Origin: Corylus avellana
Taxonomy: Eukaryota > Streptophyta > Magnoliopsida > Fagales > Betulaceae
Length of the DNA: 64,000 nt
Reading direction: 5' to 3'
Assembly (NCBI RefSeq): GCF_901000735.1
Contig: NC_081546.1
Span: 25,298,529 to 25,362,528, forward strand
Position numbers and translations under genes: made by a program. Below the pieces are notes generated by a model that was not told where the DNA came from, searched no databases, and saw nothing but the letters and a program-made list of their open reading frames with translations. This document shows positions 22,958 through 35,787 of this stretch, piece by piece; the stretch's first letter is position 1; every line of letters begins with the position of its first letter.

Positions 22958-23136
22958 CTGAAATTTCTCATTATTACTAAAAATAACAAACGTTTGTTCA
23001 ACAGTTTTAACAAAGTATTCAGCCTTAAAAGTGGATTTTATCCAATAAGTGGTGTAAACTTCATTAGGAGAAAGTTTAGGAATATTCTATTTATGAAAAC
23101 TAAAGGAATTATCATCTTGAACAGAGAAATGTTCTG

Positions 23137-23170
<34 letters not shown>

Positions 23171-23620
23171 GTACAATCTTTTGCCTTTCCTTGGATAAAG
23201 CAAAAAAATTATGAGTATATTGTCCAATATAGGCATTTGGATCCTTTCCAATCCATTTGGATGGGAGAGGAGCTGGTTCTTAACTTCTTGTTAAAGTAGG
23301 GGCAAAATTGTTCACAATTTTTTTGGAACAATTCTACCCTTATGCTAAAGAGAACCAACTCCCCTCCGGTCCACTCAATCCCCAATATATACGTGGTGGG
23401 AATCCCATTAATACTTGTTTCACCTGCATTTGACAAATGCCAAGAAGTTATTGGAAATATATTTATCGAGAAAAATACATTTCAAAAACAAATGGATGCC
23501 TCCAGGACTCTAATTAAGGTCAAAGGTGGAGCATCCCATGGGGCATGCCATGTGGGCTTGGCATTACCTCGTGCCGTGGAGAAGTGAAAGAATAAGCTGT
23601 CACACTCCAAAGGGTTAGAC
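21342..23620. other. Intergenic DNA between OSC1 and the tandem repeat
   Basis: Homology with OSC2 intron 1 fades at about 21430, and no exon 1 follows, so OSC1 is truncated at its 5' end. 22031-22096 and 22097-22162 form a degenerate 66-base tandem repeat (ATCTTATGATT, ATGGTCCACA, TTCCCATCAGCTTT). A TA microsatellite lies at 22922-22955 and a TAA repeat near 23150. No gene is supported. Confidence 0.55.
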
Positions 23621-24527
23621 GTTGCTTCTTTTCTTCTTTCATTTTTTTTTTTTTTTTTTGTATTAATTAAAAAAGCATTTTGACGTGACTTAAAAGTAAA
23701 GTTAATTTTAAATTTTTTGTTAGTACATTGAGCTTTATAATAGCTAATTGCTTCATTAGACTCACCTCTCTATATCAGTAGTTGATGGTGTTTAATGTGC
23801 TTTAAATGATATGGTACTTATGTAGGTAGCTTTATTTCTCTATTTGTGGATGGTGTTTAATGAATTCAAATGGATAGAAGTTGCTTCTTTTCTTTTCTTT
23901 TTTTTTTCTTTTTTTGTATTAATTAAAAAAGCATTTTAACGTGACTTAAAAGTAAAGTTAATTTTAAATTTTTTGTTAGTACATTGAGCTTTCATATAAT
24001 AGCTAATTGCGTCACTAGACTCACCTCTCTATATCAGTAGTTGATGGTGTTTAATGTGCTTTAAATGATATGGTACTTATGTAGGTAGTTTTTTTTCTCT
24101 ATTTGTGGATGGTGTTTAATGAATTCAAATGGTTAGAAGTTGCTTTTTTATATTTAATTGAAAAAATATTTTGAGTCCCCAAGAGATAGCTCAATTGGCT
24201 GGAATCACGCTTAATAAAGCGAATATCACTAGGTCGAATCCCACTCCCCCTTCTTGTGCGGACATCTCAAAAAAAAAAAAAAAAAAAGTATTTTGGCATG
24301 ACATAAAAATAAAAGTAAAGTTAATGTTAAATTTTTTGTTAGTACATTGTGCTTTCATATAGTAGCTAATTGCGTCACTAGACTCGCCGCTCTATATCAG
24401 TTGATGGTGTCCGCTCTATAACAGTTGATGGTGTTTAATGTGCTTTACAATTTACATGATATGGTACTTATGTAGGTAGTTTTTTTTTCTCTATTTGTGG
24501 ATGGTGTTTAATGAATTCAAATTGAAT
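23621..24527. repeat. Three-unit tandem repeat, 259-base unit
   Basis: Units are 23621-23879, 23880-24138 and 24139-24527. Each contains GTTGCTTCTTTT, a T-tract, GTATTAATTAAAAAAGC (degenerate in unit 3), GTTAGTACATTG, CTCTATATCAG, GATATGGTACTTATGTAGG and GGTGTTTAATGAATTCAAA. The first two units have the same length. The third is longer because of a SINE (24174-24287) and a short internal duplication near 24395-24435. Confidence 0.85.
24174..24287 (+). mobile_element. tRNA-derived SINE
   Basis: The 5' part is tRNA-like, with an A-box TAGCTCAATTGG (24187-24198) and a degenerate B-box AGGTCGAATCC (24231-24241). A short tail region and a poly(A) tract ending at 24287 follow. The direct repeat TATTTTG flanks it (24167-24173 and 24289-24295). 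The sister units have the empty site (GCATTTTGACGTGAC). It is too short and degenerate to be a functional tRNA gene. Confidence 0.85.
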
Positions 24528-25205
24528 GGTCCTGATGGCAACAACCCATGGAGTAGGCTTGTGAATTACATTTTTGTTGGCTGTAACATGCCATGATGTT
24601 TGTCTTTAATGACATAAGAAACTCTTTTTTTTTTTTTTGGAACCAACCTTAGTAGAAAGGTAATATATTTTTATTATTGTGAAATAAAAAATAATTTCTA
24701 ACGTTATTATATATTTTAAAATTTTCTTTTAAGTAATTGACAAGAAAAAGCAACTTAAAGTACGGCATATTAGTTAATGAATGTAATAAATAAATATAAA
24801 AAATACATTATTCATGAAAAAAAAAAAAACAAACAAACAAACAAAAGACAGCAAGGGTAAAGAACTAAGAACCCAATAACAACAATACACCAATATCAAA
24901 AGACAGCAAGGTCTTGACAAACGTTTTTGATGGCATTGGTTTTGCACTATAGCAAACTTTGATTGATATGAAGAAAAAAAAAAAGTAAGAATGTGTTTTT
25001 TCAAAAAATAAAAAAGTAAAAATACTTGATAGAGAAAAATGAAAAAAAAAAAAAAAAATTGTAGTGATTTTTTTATTTAAATAGTAATAAAAAGTAATTT
25101 ATGTGATGAAAAAAATAAAAAAAATATTAAAAAAATAAAAAAATGGGAGTTGCATTTACCTTGCCAAAATTGTTTATCAAACGGACCCTATAACATTTAC
25201 CTTGC

Positions 25206-27003
25206 CAAAATTGTTTAGCGGTTATTAGATCTACTAACCGTAACCGCTAACTGCTAACCGCCTTTTTATATAATATATTTTTATAATTATAATTATAAAA
25301 ATATTTATACATATAACATAATCACTTGATAATTAAATCACAATTTTTTTTTTTTAAATAATTAAATCACAATTTGAATATTAATATATTATCACTATAA
25401 TTTATATGATTATATCATATAATCACTTGATCATTAAATCACAATTTTTTTAAAAAAAATAATTAAATCACAATTCGAGTATTAATATATTATCACTATA
25501 ATTTATATGATTATATCACATGAGATTGATCATTAAATCATTTGATTATATAATAACAAATTATATATATATAATATGACATAACTCATAAGTATACCAA
25601 TTCATACTAATACAACAATTAAATATCTAGAGACTTATTTCCAATGTATGTTATAAACTTATAAGTCTATATAAGTCTACATATGTATAATTATATATGA
25701 ATAATATAAATGTATAATATCAATACTTAATCATATGATTCAATGACAATTCAAATACTTTATTCAAGATTTCAAGTGAATCATATTATTAATGTACAAT
25801 GATGATGTGATTCGTATAATATCAAATTAAGTAATTGACATTGGATTAAACAATGGCCAATGTGTTACTTATAAACACATTTTAAGTATTAATGTATTAT
25901 CATTATAATTTTAGTAATTTATATATTATCACTATAATTGATATGATTATATCACATGATGACTTGATCATTAAATCATATGATTATATAATAATAAATA
26001 ATACATATATAATATGACATAACTCATAAGTCATAAGTCTACAAGTTAATCATATGATTCATGTACAATGATAATCACAATTGATTCAATTGGATTAAAC
26101 AATATATTACTTATAACTACAAGTCTACAATTTAATTAAAGTATTATTAGATACTTTAGGAATTTAGAATTTAGGAGTTTGAACATTACCATTTACCATT
26201 AGATATTAAGTTCAATTCAAAGAAAAAAGATTATAAGTAAATATGATAAGAATTTAAATAATTAATCATATGAATCATATGATGTAATTTAATGAGACTA
26301 TTATAATTATATAATATCAAATTAAGTAATTGACATTAGATTCAACAATGTGTTACTTATAATCACAATTGAAGTATTAATGTATTTTTTGAACATTTTT
26401 TAGAAAAAGAAATTTAACCATTTTTTGAACTTATTTTATATGCTTTGTGTTGAACTTTTTTTTATATATTTTTGTATATATTGTGACAGTTGTCTGAAAT
26501 TTGAACTTTTTTTTGTATGTTGTGTTGAATTTTTTTTTTTTTTTTTTTTTAAAGTTAACCGGTTATGATTTAATATTTAAGAAATTTTTTTTAAAGTACA
26601 AGTAAATGTAAATTTTGGGTCAAATATTTTTGATTTTTCAATATAGGCTCTTTTTATAGCAATTGGGCCCAAGAAGATATTAAAAATACAAGAAAAAAAA
26701 ATGAGGGTAAAAAAAAGCCCAAAAAAAAAAGCCCAAAAAGCCCTAAAGAAAGCCCAAAAAGCAAAAAAGAAGCCCAAATTTAAAAAAGCGGTTAGCGAGC
26801 GGTTATCTATTTCGCTAACCNNNNNNNNNNNNNNNNNNNNAAAAAAAAAAAAGCCTAATTTAAAAAAAGCGGTTAGCAGGCGGTTATCTATTTCGCTAGG
26901 CGGTTAGCGGTTGCGTTTAGCGAAATCTACTAACCGCTAAGGCGGTTACGGTTAGCGGTTAGTGGCAATAACCGCTAACCGTAACCGCCTTTGCACCCCT
27001 ATC
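25206..27003. mobile_element. AT-rich element bounded by CGGTTA repeats (probable non-autonomous hAT-type)
   Basis: Both ends carry arrays of GCGGTTA/TAACCGC (25215-25263 and 26785-26995). The right edge reads CCGCCTTTGCACCCCTATC, the TIR-like GGGGTGCAAAGG seen at the ends of many plant hAT elements. The interior (25280-26400) is very AT-rich with internally repeated segments (ATTAAATCACAA, TATTATCACTATAATTTATATG). No transposase is visible. A 20-N gap lies at 26821-26840. The Lys/Pro ORF at 26701-26907 is low-complexity. Confidence 0.5.
26821..26840. other. Short assembly gap (20 N)
   Basis: 20 N between two copies of AAGCGGTTAGC(R)GGCGGTTATC, so it probably marks a collapsed local repeat. 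Confidence 0.9.
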
Positions 27004-28150
27004 TATGTGCGTGGCTCCTGTTAATTAAATTTCGAGGGTAAATAAATTTTGTTTGTTAAATTCTTATATTATATTTTAAATTGTAAACTTTTTTAATAAT
27101 AAATATAATATTTATTTATTTTAAATTACAATTGGGTACGGCTCCCATCGAGTAATGGACATCAATCCATCACCGATTCACCATCACATCTTTACCCACC
27201 ACGGAGGCCTATATTCCGTCTGCATGCTATTGTGCCACCTTCAAACCTAGAGATTTCTGATAATTTTTGTTTTCTTTTTCCATTTCCCTTGAACTGATAT
27301 TCAAACTACCCTCAGTAAAGAAAAAAACAAAAAATACTAAAATTTCTAGAAAAAATTTAAAACTAATAAAATAAAATAAAATAAATCCAAGGGGTGGAAA
27401 ATTTAAAATTAAATAAAAAATCCTTTTATAAGAAAAAAATTAAAAAAATTTCGATTTTTTTTCTTGTATATATATATATATATATATATTTGTCTTATTG
27501 AGAAATATATAGGGCCATTTTTAATTTATCTTTTTGCTAGCCTTGGGAGGGGGGACATTAATAATGTTTTGGTAGTTTGAAGAGGACAATATTGCTACAA
27601 TTAAAAGTTTGGGAGGGATACTTTAAATTGGATTGTAGTTTGAGGAGAGTATGCGAACTTTACCCTTGAAAAAAAGGACAACTAGGAGAGTATGCGAATT
27701 TAGCGGTTAGAAGATGTAACCGCTAAATTCTCTTAAAATGCTCCCAAATCATGACGAAGAAGATGAAAATGAGAGATGGTTACGCATAGAGTAAAATTTT
27801 GGGGATAGAAGATATTAGGTTAATTTATTGTAGCAGTATGACTTAGAGTGAGAGCTGATGTGTAATCTCAGCTAATGTCCTAAAATGATGTGAAAAATCC
27901 TAGTTGTCATTTTTTAAAATCTGAAATTAATAATAACGTGTGTCGCATTTTTATTGGGTATGACGTGACAAAATTACAAATTCTATTAAGTTACTTAACA
28001 AAAATTGTTATTTTAAACTATGGAATAACCATTTCAGTCCATGGGTTTAATTCGTGTACCAAACGTACCATAATATTTACAACTTTACATGTTGGGGCAT
28101 CATTTTAATACTATAGAAAGCAGCAAACTAATGTCACTTCCCAACCCAAC
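27004..28150. other. Upstream region of the P450 gene
   Basis: Mostly AT-rich with a TA repeat at 27465-27490. 27795-28010 is a diverged copy of 16350-16565, so the proximal promoter region includes repeated DNA. A weak TATA-like TACTATAGAAAG lies about 35 bases before the start codon. No stronger core promoter is apparent. Confidence 0.45.
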
Positions 28151-30319
28151 ATGGAGCTCTTCTTCTTCTTCTTTTTCTTGATTTCCCTATTCTTGGCTTC
28201 TTCCATTTCTTTTGGTATTTGTTCCTTAGCCTATAAAACCAAAGAAAATGTCACTCGGCCAACACTTCCTCCGGGAAGTTTCGGTTGGCCAATCATTGGT
28301 GAAACCCTTCAATTTTTTGCTGCAAACCAAGAGGGAGCAGTGGAAAATTTTGTCTCAAAGAGAACAACCAAATACGCCTCAAAAGTATTCAAAACATGTA
28401 TTCTTGGTGAGAATTTCATCATATTTTCTGGCGCTCCCGCAAATAGATTCATCTTTTCAAATGATGGCAAGTTGTTCATACGTTGGTGGCCTCCCTCGGT
28501 TCAAAAGCTCTTCCCCTCCACGGCACTTGTACCCATTGAAGATGATGCTGCCAAGGCCAGGAAATTCATATCCTTTTTCTTCAAGTTCAATGAGACTCAC
28601 AAATTCGTGGCATCAATTGACTCCATTTCAAGAACCCACTTCAAGAATTACTGGGAAGGCAAAAAAGAAGTTAAGGTACATCCTCTAGTGAAAATGCACA
28701 CATTCACCTTAGCTTGCCATTTATTTATGAGCATCGATGACAAGGATAAATTGTCCAAGTTTTTGTGCCACTTCAATATTCTCACCAAAGGCATACTATC
28801 TGTACACTTACACATCCCGGGTACAAAATTTTATCATGCAACAAAAGCAGCAGAGGCTCTTAGGAAGGAGATTTATATGATTATTAAGGAGAGGAGGGAA
28901 GCCTTAGCAAACAATTTGGCGTCTCCAACACAGGACGTGCTATCACAAATGATTGCTTTGCCATGCGACCACGATGGGTTCATGACAGAATTGGAGATTG
29001 CAGACAAGATTTTGGCATTTCTGTTTGGGGGCCATGACACTGCCACTGCCACTATCACTTTCTCTATGAAATATCTTGCCGAGATGCCTCATGTCTATGA
29101 TGAAGTTGTAAGAGGTATTTATTATTATTATTACTAGCTTATAACTCGCGCAACGCGCAAGATTCTTCATTACAATTTAATTATAAAATTTAAAATATTA
29201 TAATTGAACTTTTCATAAGTATTATAAAATTTATTTTTCATAATTGCAATAGAAAAACTTAGTTTTGCTTAATCAAAACATTAATATAAAATTAGAAAGA
29301 ATCTCTAATATTGTTGGTGTAATTACTTATTAGATTTCAACACAAATAAAGCTCAAATTATGAACATTCAAAAAGGTACTTTGGTTATAGAAAAAAATAT
29401 GGGCGAAATTCTTTGTTATAGTTTAATTTCAAAATTTAAACACATCTCTATCGAACTTTTCATTATAGGTTGGTTCAATTCTCCACCTTAACGACAGAAA
29501 AAATGATTGATCAAATTCTATTGAGTCTGACTCATATAAAAATAAATAAAAAAATATATATATATCATGCCCTTTTAAATAAAAAGACATACTAAAGGTT
29601 ATAGACAAATATATTACTCAACATAATGACACACAATCATACACAGAAAATTGTATAAATGTATATGTCACATAAAATTTTACTATATATCATAAGACCT
29701 TTAACTTTAATAAGGTTAATGCATATAAATTAAAACATGTTAAAATCTTTGTTCCCATATGTATAGTTTAAAATGAAAAATATAAAGAAAAAAAACATAG
29801 CAAAAAGAAAACTTAGATTGTGATTATCAAAGCATTAATAGAAAGTTAGTAAGAATCATTTATATTAGCGTTATACTTATTAAATTTCATACAAATTATA
29901 AAAGTCATATAATTATGAGCCTTAAAAAAAAGTACATAGCAAAATAATAAAAAATCTTTCAATCAACAATGCAATCGAATAAGCATCCCACATTATATTC
30001 AATCTTAATTATCTCTTAGGTGTTTCGAAGTTCCCTTTTTGTATAATAATCAAATAATTTTTTGACAAAAAAAATAGCATAAAAAGTACTTAAAAAAATA
30101 TATATGAAAATCCAGGTAAATCATACAAATAAACAAAAAATCTCATAGGCAAAAAGGCCTCGGGCAAATATCAAATAAGAAGCATGTTATATCGAACAAT
30201 TAACGATTTTATAAACTAATGGACACTAAGCAAAATAAACCCCAAGATGACCGTTGTGATTTTACACTTTGGTTTGGACATCGAATATATAATTGCTCGT
30301 AAGATGCTAATCATGTGTG

Positions 30320-30368
<49 letters not shown>

Positions 30369-30848
30369 ATTATTTTTGCTAATGAAATCAAAAATAAATA
30401 CCTAATCATTATGTTGAGTAAAAATCCGACAATCTATACGGTTAATAATTAATATACAATTATATATTTAAAAAAACAAAAATAATGCAATGAAATTTTT
30501 TTTTATTTTGTTTCTACATCCAATCATTTAGTTCATCTAATTCAACTATAACATAGAATATTATGTTATATACATATTAAAGTGATTAAACATAATAACA
30601 CATAATTTGATTTGTATTATTTGTTTCCTTATTTGATTTTGACATTAATAATATTTAATTTATTGAATAATTTATATATGGAAAACTCTTCAAATATAAT
30701 TGAACACCATTAATTATGCTAATTTAATGAACCGGTTCACTCTTAAAAAGCCGGTTCACAAATTATGCTTTAAAAAATCGGTTTAACATTAAAATAAAAA
30801 GGGTTCACGTCACATGTCACAATATTAAGGCACTTCTAAGAGTGATTC

Positions 30849-30885
<37 letters not shown>

Positions 30886-32864
30886 GAAACTTCACTTTAG
30901 ACCCCTGAACTACCACGCGATTTGACATACCACCAATCTTTGAAACCTCTCAATTTGAATCACTGAACTTTTAATTGCAATCAATTTGAACCCCCCGTCA
31001 GTTTTTGTCGTTAAAACCCCCAAAATGACAAACTTACCCTTCAATTTTTTTTTATTCAAAAAAAAATTGAAAAAATGGGAAAATAATTTTGAAAAAAAAA
31101 GGGATCATAAGCTGGCCCAACCGTGGGTCACCTTGTGATATATTTTTTTAATTATATATATTTTTAATTTTTAATTTGAAATTAAGGGTAAATTTATAAT
31201 TTTATAAAAAAGTCAGGGGTATAAACGTCATTGTATCACTTTTAATGTTTAAAATTTGATGGAGGGGTTCAAATTGATTGCAACTGAAAGTTCAGAGATT
31301 CAAATTGAGAAGTTTCAAAGTTCGAGGGGGGTATGTCAAATCACGTGGTAGTTAAGGAGTCTAAAGTGAAGTTTTCCCTTATTATTATTATTATTATTAT
31401 TTTCCTTCTATTAAGAAGTGTGTCTCTCTTTAGTTTTTTCCTTTATTCATACATCTATATACAAAACTAGCTCGTAGTGTTAGCATACAAAACAAATAGA
31501 GGTAACTTCACTTTAGATCATTGAACTACCTCGGATTTTGAGAAGACAGCCCTAAAATTTAAAAACTCTCAATTTACATCCCCGAACTTTCAATTTCAAT
31601 CAATTTACACCTTTCCATAAGATTTTAAACGTTAAAAGTGATAAAATGACGTTTATACTCTTTAATTTTCTATAAAATTCTAAATTTACCTTTAATTTCC
31701 TTTTGTTAAAAAAAAAATGAAAAAGAAAAATCAAATGGTAATTTGGTTTGTTAAGACATTTTCATTAGAAGTTAACGGTTAAAACTAACGGATGAGGTAA
31801 ATTGATTGAAATTGAAAGTTTATAGGTGTAAATTGAGAGTTTTTAAATTTTGGAGAAGTCTTCTCAAAACGCGCAGTAGTTCAAGGATCTAAAGTGAAGT
31901 TTCTCCAAACAAATATTATACTTAAAATATGTAGCAAGAATGATTCAGAATTACCTCCAATCCTATTTGCTCAAGCTAATAAGAGAACCTCAATGCCTTT
32001 ATGATGAAATACACAAGCTCTGTATTTATAGAATAGGCCAGAGAACCTCAATCAAAATTTTACTTTATTTATTCTTTCCATCAAAAAATGAGAACCGGAA
32101 TAAAAATTAATTTTGACTTGATTCTCCAAATAATTTTGATCAAAGAGATCAAGATCATAATTTTGTCACAAATTAATTTTGATTTGATTCTATAAATATA
32201 TGTGACATGCTGCCACACTTTAATATAAACATATATTTAGGGAATTTCTTACACGTAGAGCTTCTTTTGCATGATAGAGCAAAGAGAGATAATAGGGCTA
32301 ATGAAGCCAAGAGAAGTGCTATGTTGGGATGACATACAAAAAATGAAGTATACTTGGAACTTTGTGAACGAAGTGATGAGACATACAACAATTGTTCAAG
32401 GTGCTTTTAGAGAAGCGAAGACAGATTTCTCCTACGATGGCTATGTCATTCCCAAGGGTTGGAAGGTAAGTGATGACCTTCTTATATTCTAGCTACCTCA
32501 TCTATCGATCTTCTTCGTTTGCCATTATATATAACAAATTTTGTCTATCTATTTTAATTTTCAGATATATTGGAGTGTGGGTTCGACCCAGAAGAACTCT
32601 GAATACTTCTCAGAGCCAGAAAGGTTTAATCCAAAAAGATTTGAAGAAAATGGTCCTTCTCCTTACACATTTGTTCCTTTTGGGGCAGGTCCTCTAATGT
32701 GCCCAGCAAAACAGTATGCTAGAGTGACTGTTCTTGTCTTCCTCCATTATGCAGTGAAAATGTTCAAATGGGAACCAATTCTTCCCAATGAGAAAATTAA
32801 AATCGAGTCGGCCCCCGTTCCAGCAAAGGGTTTCCCAGTTTGGCTTTCTCCTCTCCAGAATTAG
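28151..32864 (+). CDS. CYP716: Cytochrome P450, CYP716 family (triterpene oxidase-like), three exons
   Basis: CYP716 enzymes are ER-anchored monooxygenases that oxidise pentacyclic triterpenes, often at C-28. Exons: 28151-29114, 32278-32465, 32565-32864. All junctions are GT-AG; the splice restores ...DEVVR-EQREI, and the joined frame is 483 residues, normal for the family. Visible parts: N-terminal membrane anchor (residues 3-22), Pro-rich hinge [10 protein letters not shown]-helix GGHDTAT, K-helix ExxR (EVMR), PERF, and the haem loop [16 protein letters not shown] with its Cys. The haem loop is odd: the usual Arg before Met-Cys is Leu, and the Gly after Cys-Pro is Ala. VQGAFREA and WDDIQKMKY are family-typical. 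Intron 1 (3.16 kb) is full of MITEs. No stop or frameshift is seen. It may be a divergent enzyme or an early pseudogene. Confidence 0.92.
30313..30365. repeat. Compound GT/TA microsatellite in CYP716 intron 1
   Basis: About eight GT units followed by about twenty TA units. Confidence 0.85.
30884..31378. mobile_element. MITE family M, member 3
   Basis: The ends GGGAAACTTCACTTTAGACC and ...CTAAAGTGAAGTTTTCCC are inverted repeats extending about 130 bases, among the best preserved in the window. It lies in CYP716 intron 1, next to a TA microsatellite on the left and a TTA repeat on the right. Confidence 0.8.
31498..31906. mobile_element. MITE family M, member 4
   Basis: The ends AGGTAACTTCACTTTAGATC and ...GATCTAAAGTGAAGTTTCTCC are inverted repeats of about 130 bases (CTCAATTTACA, CAATTTACACC). 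It is more diverged than member 3, only 120 bases away. The core is AT-rich and non-coding. Confidence 0.75.
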
Positions 32865-35373
32865 TATGGGTTTTCTATTTTTTTTTTTAATATTTCTGAT
32901 ATAATTTCATTTGATTAATTTCTTCTGTTTGTATCGATATTTTTCTCCTTGTAATGTATACTTTGTTGCATAACATTTTTAGTCCAAAGTTTCAAATTAA
33001 TTAGCTTAATTGCTATATATGGAGCATGCCATGAATGTCGTTGTATGTCACCACCAACCGTATCTTCACTATCTTGAATAGCTGTGCTCATAGGAGCATG
33101 ACCCCGTTTGGCAACCCTTTTCCCTCCTTTCAACACTATTCATGCCTCTCTCTCTTTTTTTCCCCAAAAAAATTAACATAAAAACATTTTTACATTTTCA
33201 TTTTTTTATATCACATCATTTACTTTTTATTATTATTCAAATAAAAAAAATCACTACAAACAAAACTTTTTCACTTTTCCATTCCAAACATTTATACTTT
33301 TTTTTTTTTTTTTAACTTACATCAATCCATGTTAGCTACAGTACAAAAGAAAAAGAGTTTGCCAAACACTATCTCCTAACTTATGGTGAGGAAGGGGGCC
33401 ATGCCTCATTTTTTTTTACTTACATCAATCCATGTTAGCTACAGTACAAAAGAAAAAGAGCTTGCCAAACACTATCTCCTAACTTATGGTGAGGAAGGGG
33501 GCCATGCCTCCCCCCAACCTAATATTTTTTAAACAGTAATTTAATCGATGACTTTAAAGAAGTGCGATACTGAGTTTGGAGAAGTGGGAGTGTGTTTAAT
33601 ATTACTCTATTTAGTATTACCCTTGATCTATACTTGTATGGATTTTTAGTTGGAGAATTGGTTATTATCGAAGTTTATTAAGAATATAATTTGTCAATAT
33701 TCGTGATGGGTTTTTACATGGAAAGTTAAAGCTACAAGCACTTTGCAAGTATATCTCTGATTTGTGATATTTGATGTCTTTGTGGCATATATAACGGTGA
33801 CCTTGGATAAATTTATTGTAAAAATATTTCTATGGGAATTTTGTTTGCTCACAATAATTTGGAATATGAAACATTAATTAGTTTGTTTAAACTTACAAAT
33901 CCCCTAATCCCATTTCTTGTAAACAAACAATAATTTTGTTTAAACAAACATTAATTAATGTTTAAACAAACAATAATTAATTTTTAAATAAACATTAATT
34001 AGTTTGTTTAAACAAACAAGAATTTTGTTTGCTCATCCTTATTTGTTGTAATTTTTTCAGAATTAGCTGGTGGTTCCTCGAGTTGAGATACTCAGGTAGC
34101 TCTTGGAGGGAGTTCTTGGAGTCTAATTAGAATTAGAGGTTTCAATAAGTGTGTTGTGTTTGTTTTTGTTTAATTCGTTGGAATTTGAGACAATTGAAGT
34201 TATAGTTTTTAAATATTAATGGACCCAGACTATGCTGCTGCATGGGGGAATATATTTTAGAGACGTATTTGGATTTCTGATTTATTGTATTTGATAGTTA
34301 CAGAGTACTTTAATGAAGAAGTGTGTTTTATTATTAAGTTTTGTTGGGTTATTTATTTAGCTGAGGCTTACAAATAATTCTGTGGTATGAATAATAGATT
34401 TTGGGTTGAAATAGAGCGGAAGAAGAGAAAATATTTCAAATAAGTATATATAATATCAGGTCTAAGTAGGTGTCATGTGCATTACGGGTAACAAGTGTCG
34501 TTATAAAATTCGATCTAACGTGGCTCACTAACGGAATCCACCAAGATTTTGTACATAAGTTAATAGTAGAGACTTATTTGTTATTTTTGCATACCACATG
34601 CATGAAGCTTATTGCAAATCAATGTAGTTACATACTTACATAGACTGATTTTGCTCTTTAAAAAAAAAAAAAGAAAATTACCTTTACGTTTGCTTTTATA
34701 ACTCATAACGAAAAAAGAGAACATGAGAACTTTTTTTTTTTTTTTTTTTGGGAAGAAAGGCATAATTTAAAATATCGAAAGTGTCAAATCACCATTTATT
34801 TCAAAAGACAACACGCGCTATTTTAATTGAAATGAGAAATTAATTTGTAGAGTTAAGATTTAAATTCAAAAGTACCTAAGTTCTAATATCATATTAAATC
34901 ACTACTTATTTATTTAAATTGATAAAAAAATAATGAATTCAATTATTTAATTAATACTTTAATAAAAATAACTATATTACAAGCGCTTTATTTGAAAGTT
35001 GAATATGCAAAGATATTGATGCAACATGGTCCTCATGCAAAATTTAGAAGAGAAACAAAAAGAGAAAAAAAACTTGAAAAAAACTATAAGGTTTATATTG
35101 CATGATATTGCACATTTAACACTCACATATATTAATATTATATTGCATTACATGATTGAGTTGCTGTTTGTCTCACACCAAACTAATTACGACATAATTT
35201 ACACCTTTCAAGTAGCAGAGAATTTTCTGCATTTATTTGGTAAGCATTCTTAACATTTGTTACTTTGAATGAAAGTTGTACATATGCATTGGAGAGAGAC
35301 CATTCTCTTTCAAACTAACTTGGGCTCCTGAAGTTCAATTAATATGCAATCATTTGTTTAAGCATTCAGGTTA
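32865..35373. other. Convergent intergenic region between CYP716 and OSC2
   Basis: This holds the 3' flanks of both genes. 33311-33410 and 33417-33512 form a tandem duplication, listed separately. 33845-34035 contains several inverted and direct copies of TTTGTTTAAACAAAC and ATTAATTAGTTTG. No gene is supported. Confidence 0.55.
33311..33512. repeat. Tandem duplication of about 105 bases
   Basis: Two nearly identical units share ACTTACATCAATCCATG, AGCTACAGTACAAAAG, GCCAAACACTATCTCC and GAAGGGGGCCATGCCTC. They differ by about two bases, apart from the T-tract, so the duplication is recent. Confidence 0.85.
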
Positions 35374-35648
35374 TCATGCAAACAGAACTCGCCTCCGATA
35401 TTCTCCAAGAGCCCATATCGGGAAAATGTTTCGATATGATGAGTAGTTTAGTGTACAATTTCTCATAAACACTCCAGTGATTTCCTGTTGCCAATAGCCA
35501 TCGATTATATATATACCATGCTTGAAAAAATAAATTAATAAGTAAAAAATTATTTTGATAAAGAAAAAAAAAAAAAAAAAAAGTACCAACTTGCATACAC
35601 TTAAATGGATAAAGTTTTCCTTTAAATTGGATCGAAAGAAAATAAGAA

Positions 35649-35787
35649 ATGCTACTCTTCACACCTATTTATCACACTCAATTTATACCAGCTAAAGTTA
35701 AGTGTTTTGAGTGGCTTTCCATGTAAACCATTTAGAGAAAATGAAAGCTATTTAAAATACATTAGTGTGAAGAGTAGCATTACTCAT
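35649..35787. mobile_element. Small MITE in OSC2 intron 17
   Basis: The ends AATGCTACTCTTCACAC and GTGTGAAGAGTAGCATT are near-perfect inverted repeats about 20-25 bases long around a 95-base core. OSC3 holds the same element at 57017-57160, so insertion preceded the OSC2/OSC3 duplication. Confidence 0.8.

Larger units (their letters stand above)
29115..32277 (+). other. CYP716 intron 1, expanded by repeats
   Basis: The GT at 29115 and the AG ending at 32277 bound an AT-rich 3163-base intron. It holds two members of MITE family M (30884-31378 and 31498-31906), a GT/TA microsatellite (30313-30365) and a TA run (30855-30883). Nothing in it appears to encode protein. Confidence 0.85.

Noticed and set aside
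23342..23587. 81-codon ORF
   Set aside because: No domain, overlaps another frame on the minus strand, and lies in non-coding sequence next to the tandem repeat.
24174..24287. A tRNA gene
   Set aside because: It has A- and B-box motifs but no full cloverleaf. It ends in poly(A) and has target duplications, so it is a SINE.
23621..24527. CRISPR-like array
   Set aside because: Repeat units are 259 bases, head to tail and without spacers, in a plant genome. It is an ordinary tandem repeat.
26701..26907. Lys/Pro-rich ORF
   Set aside because: Low-complexity AAAAGCCC repeat interrupted by N, inside a repeat element.
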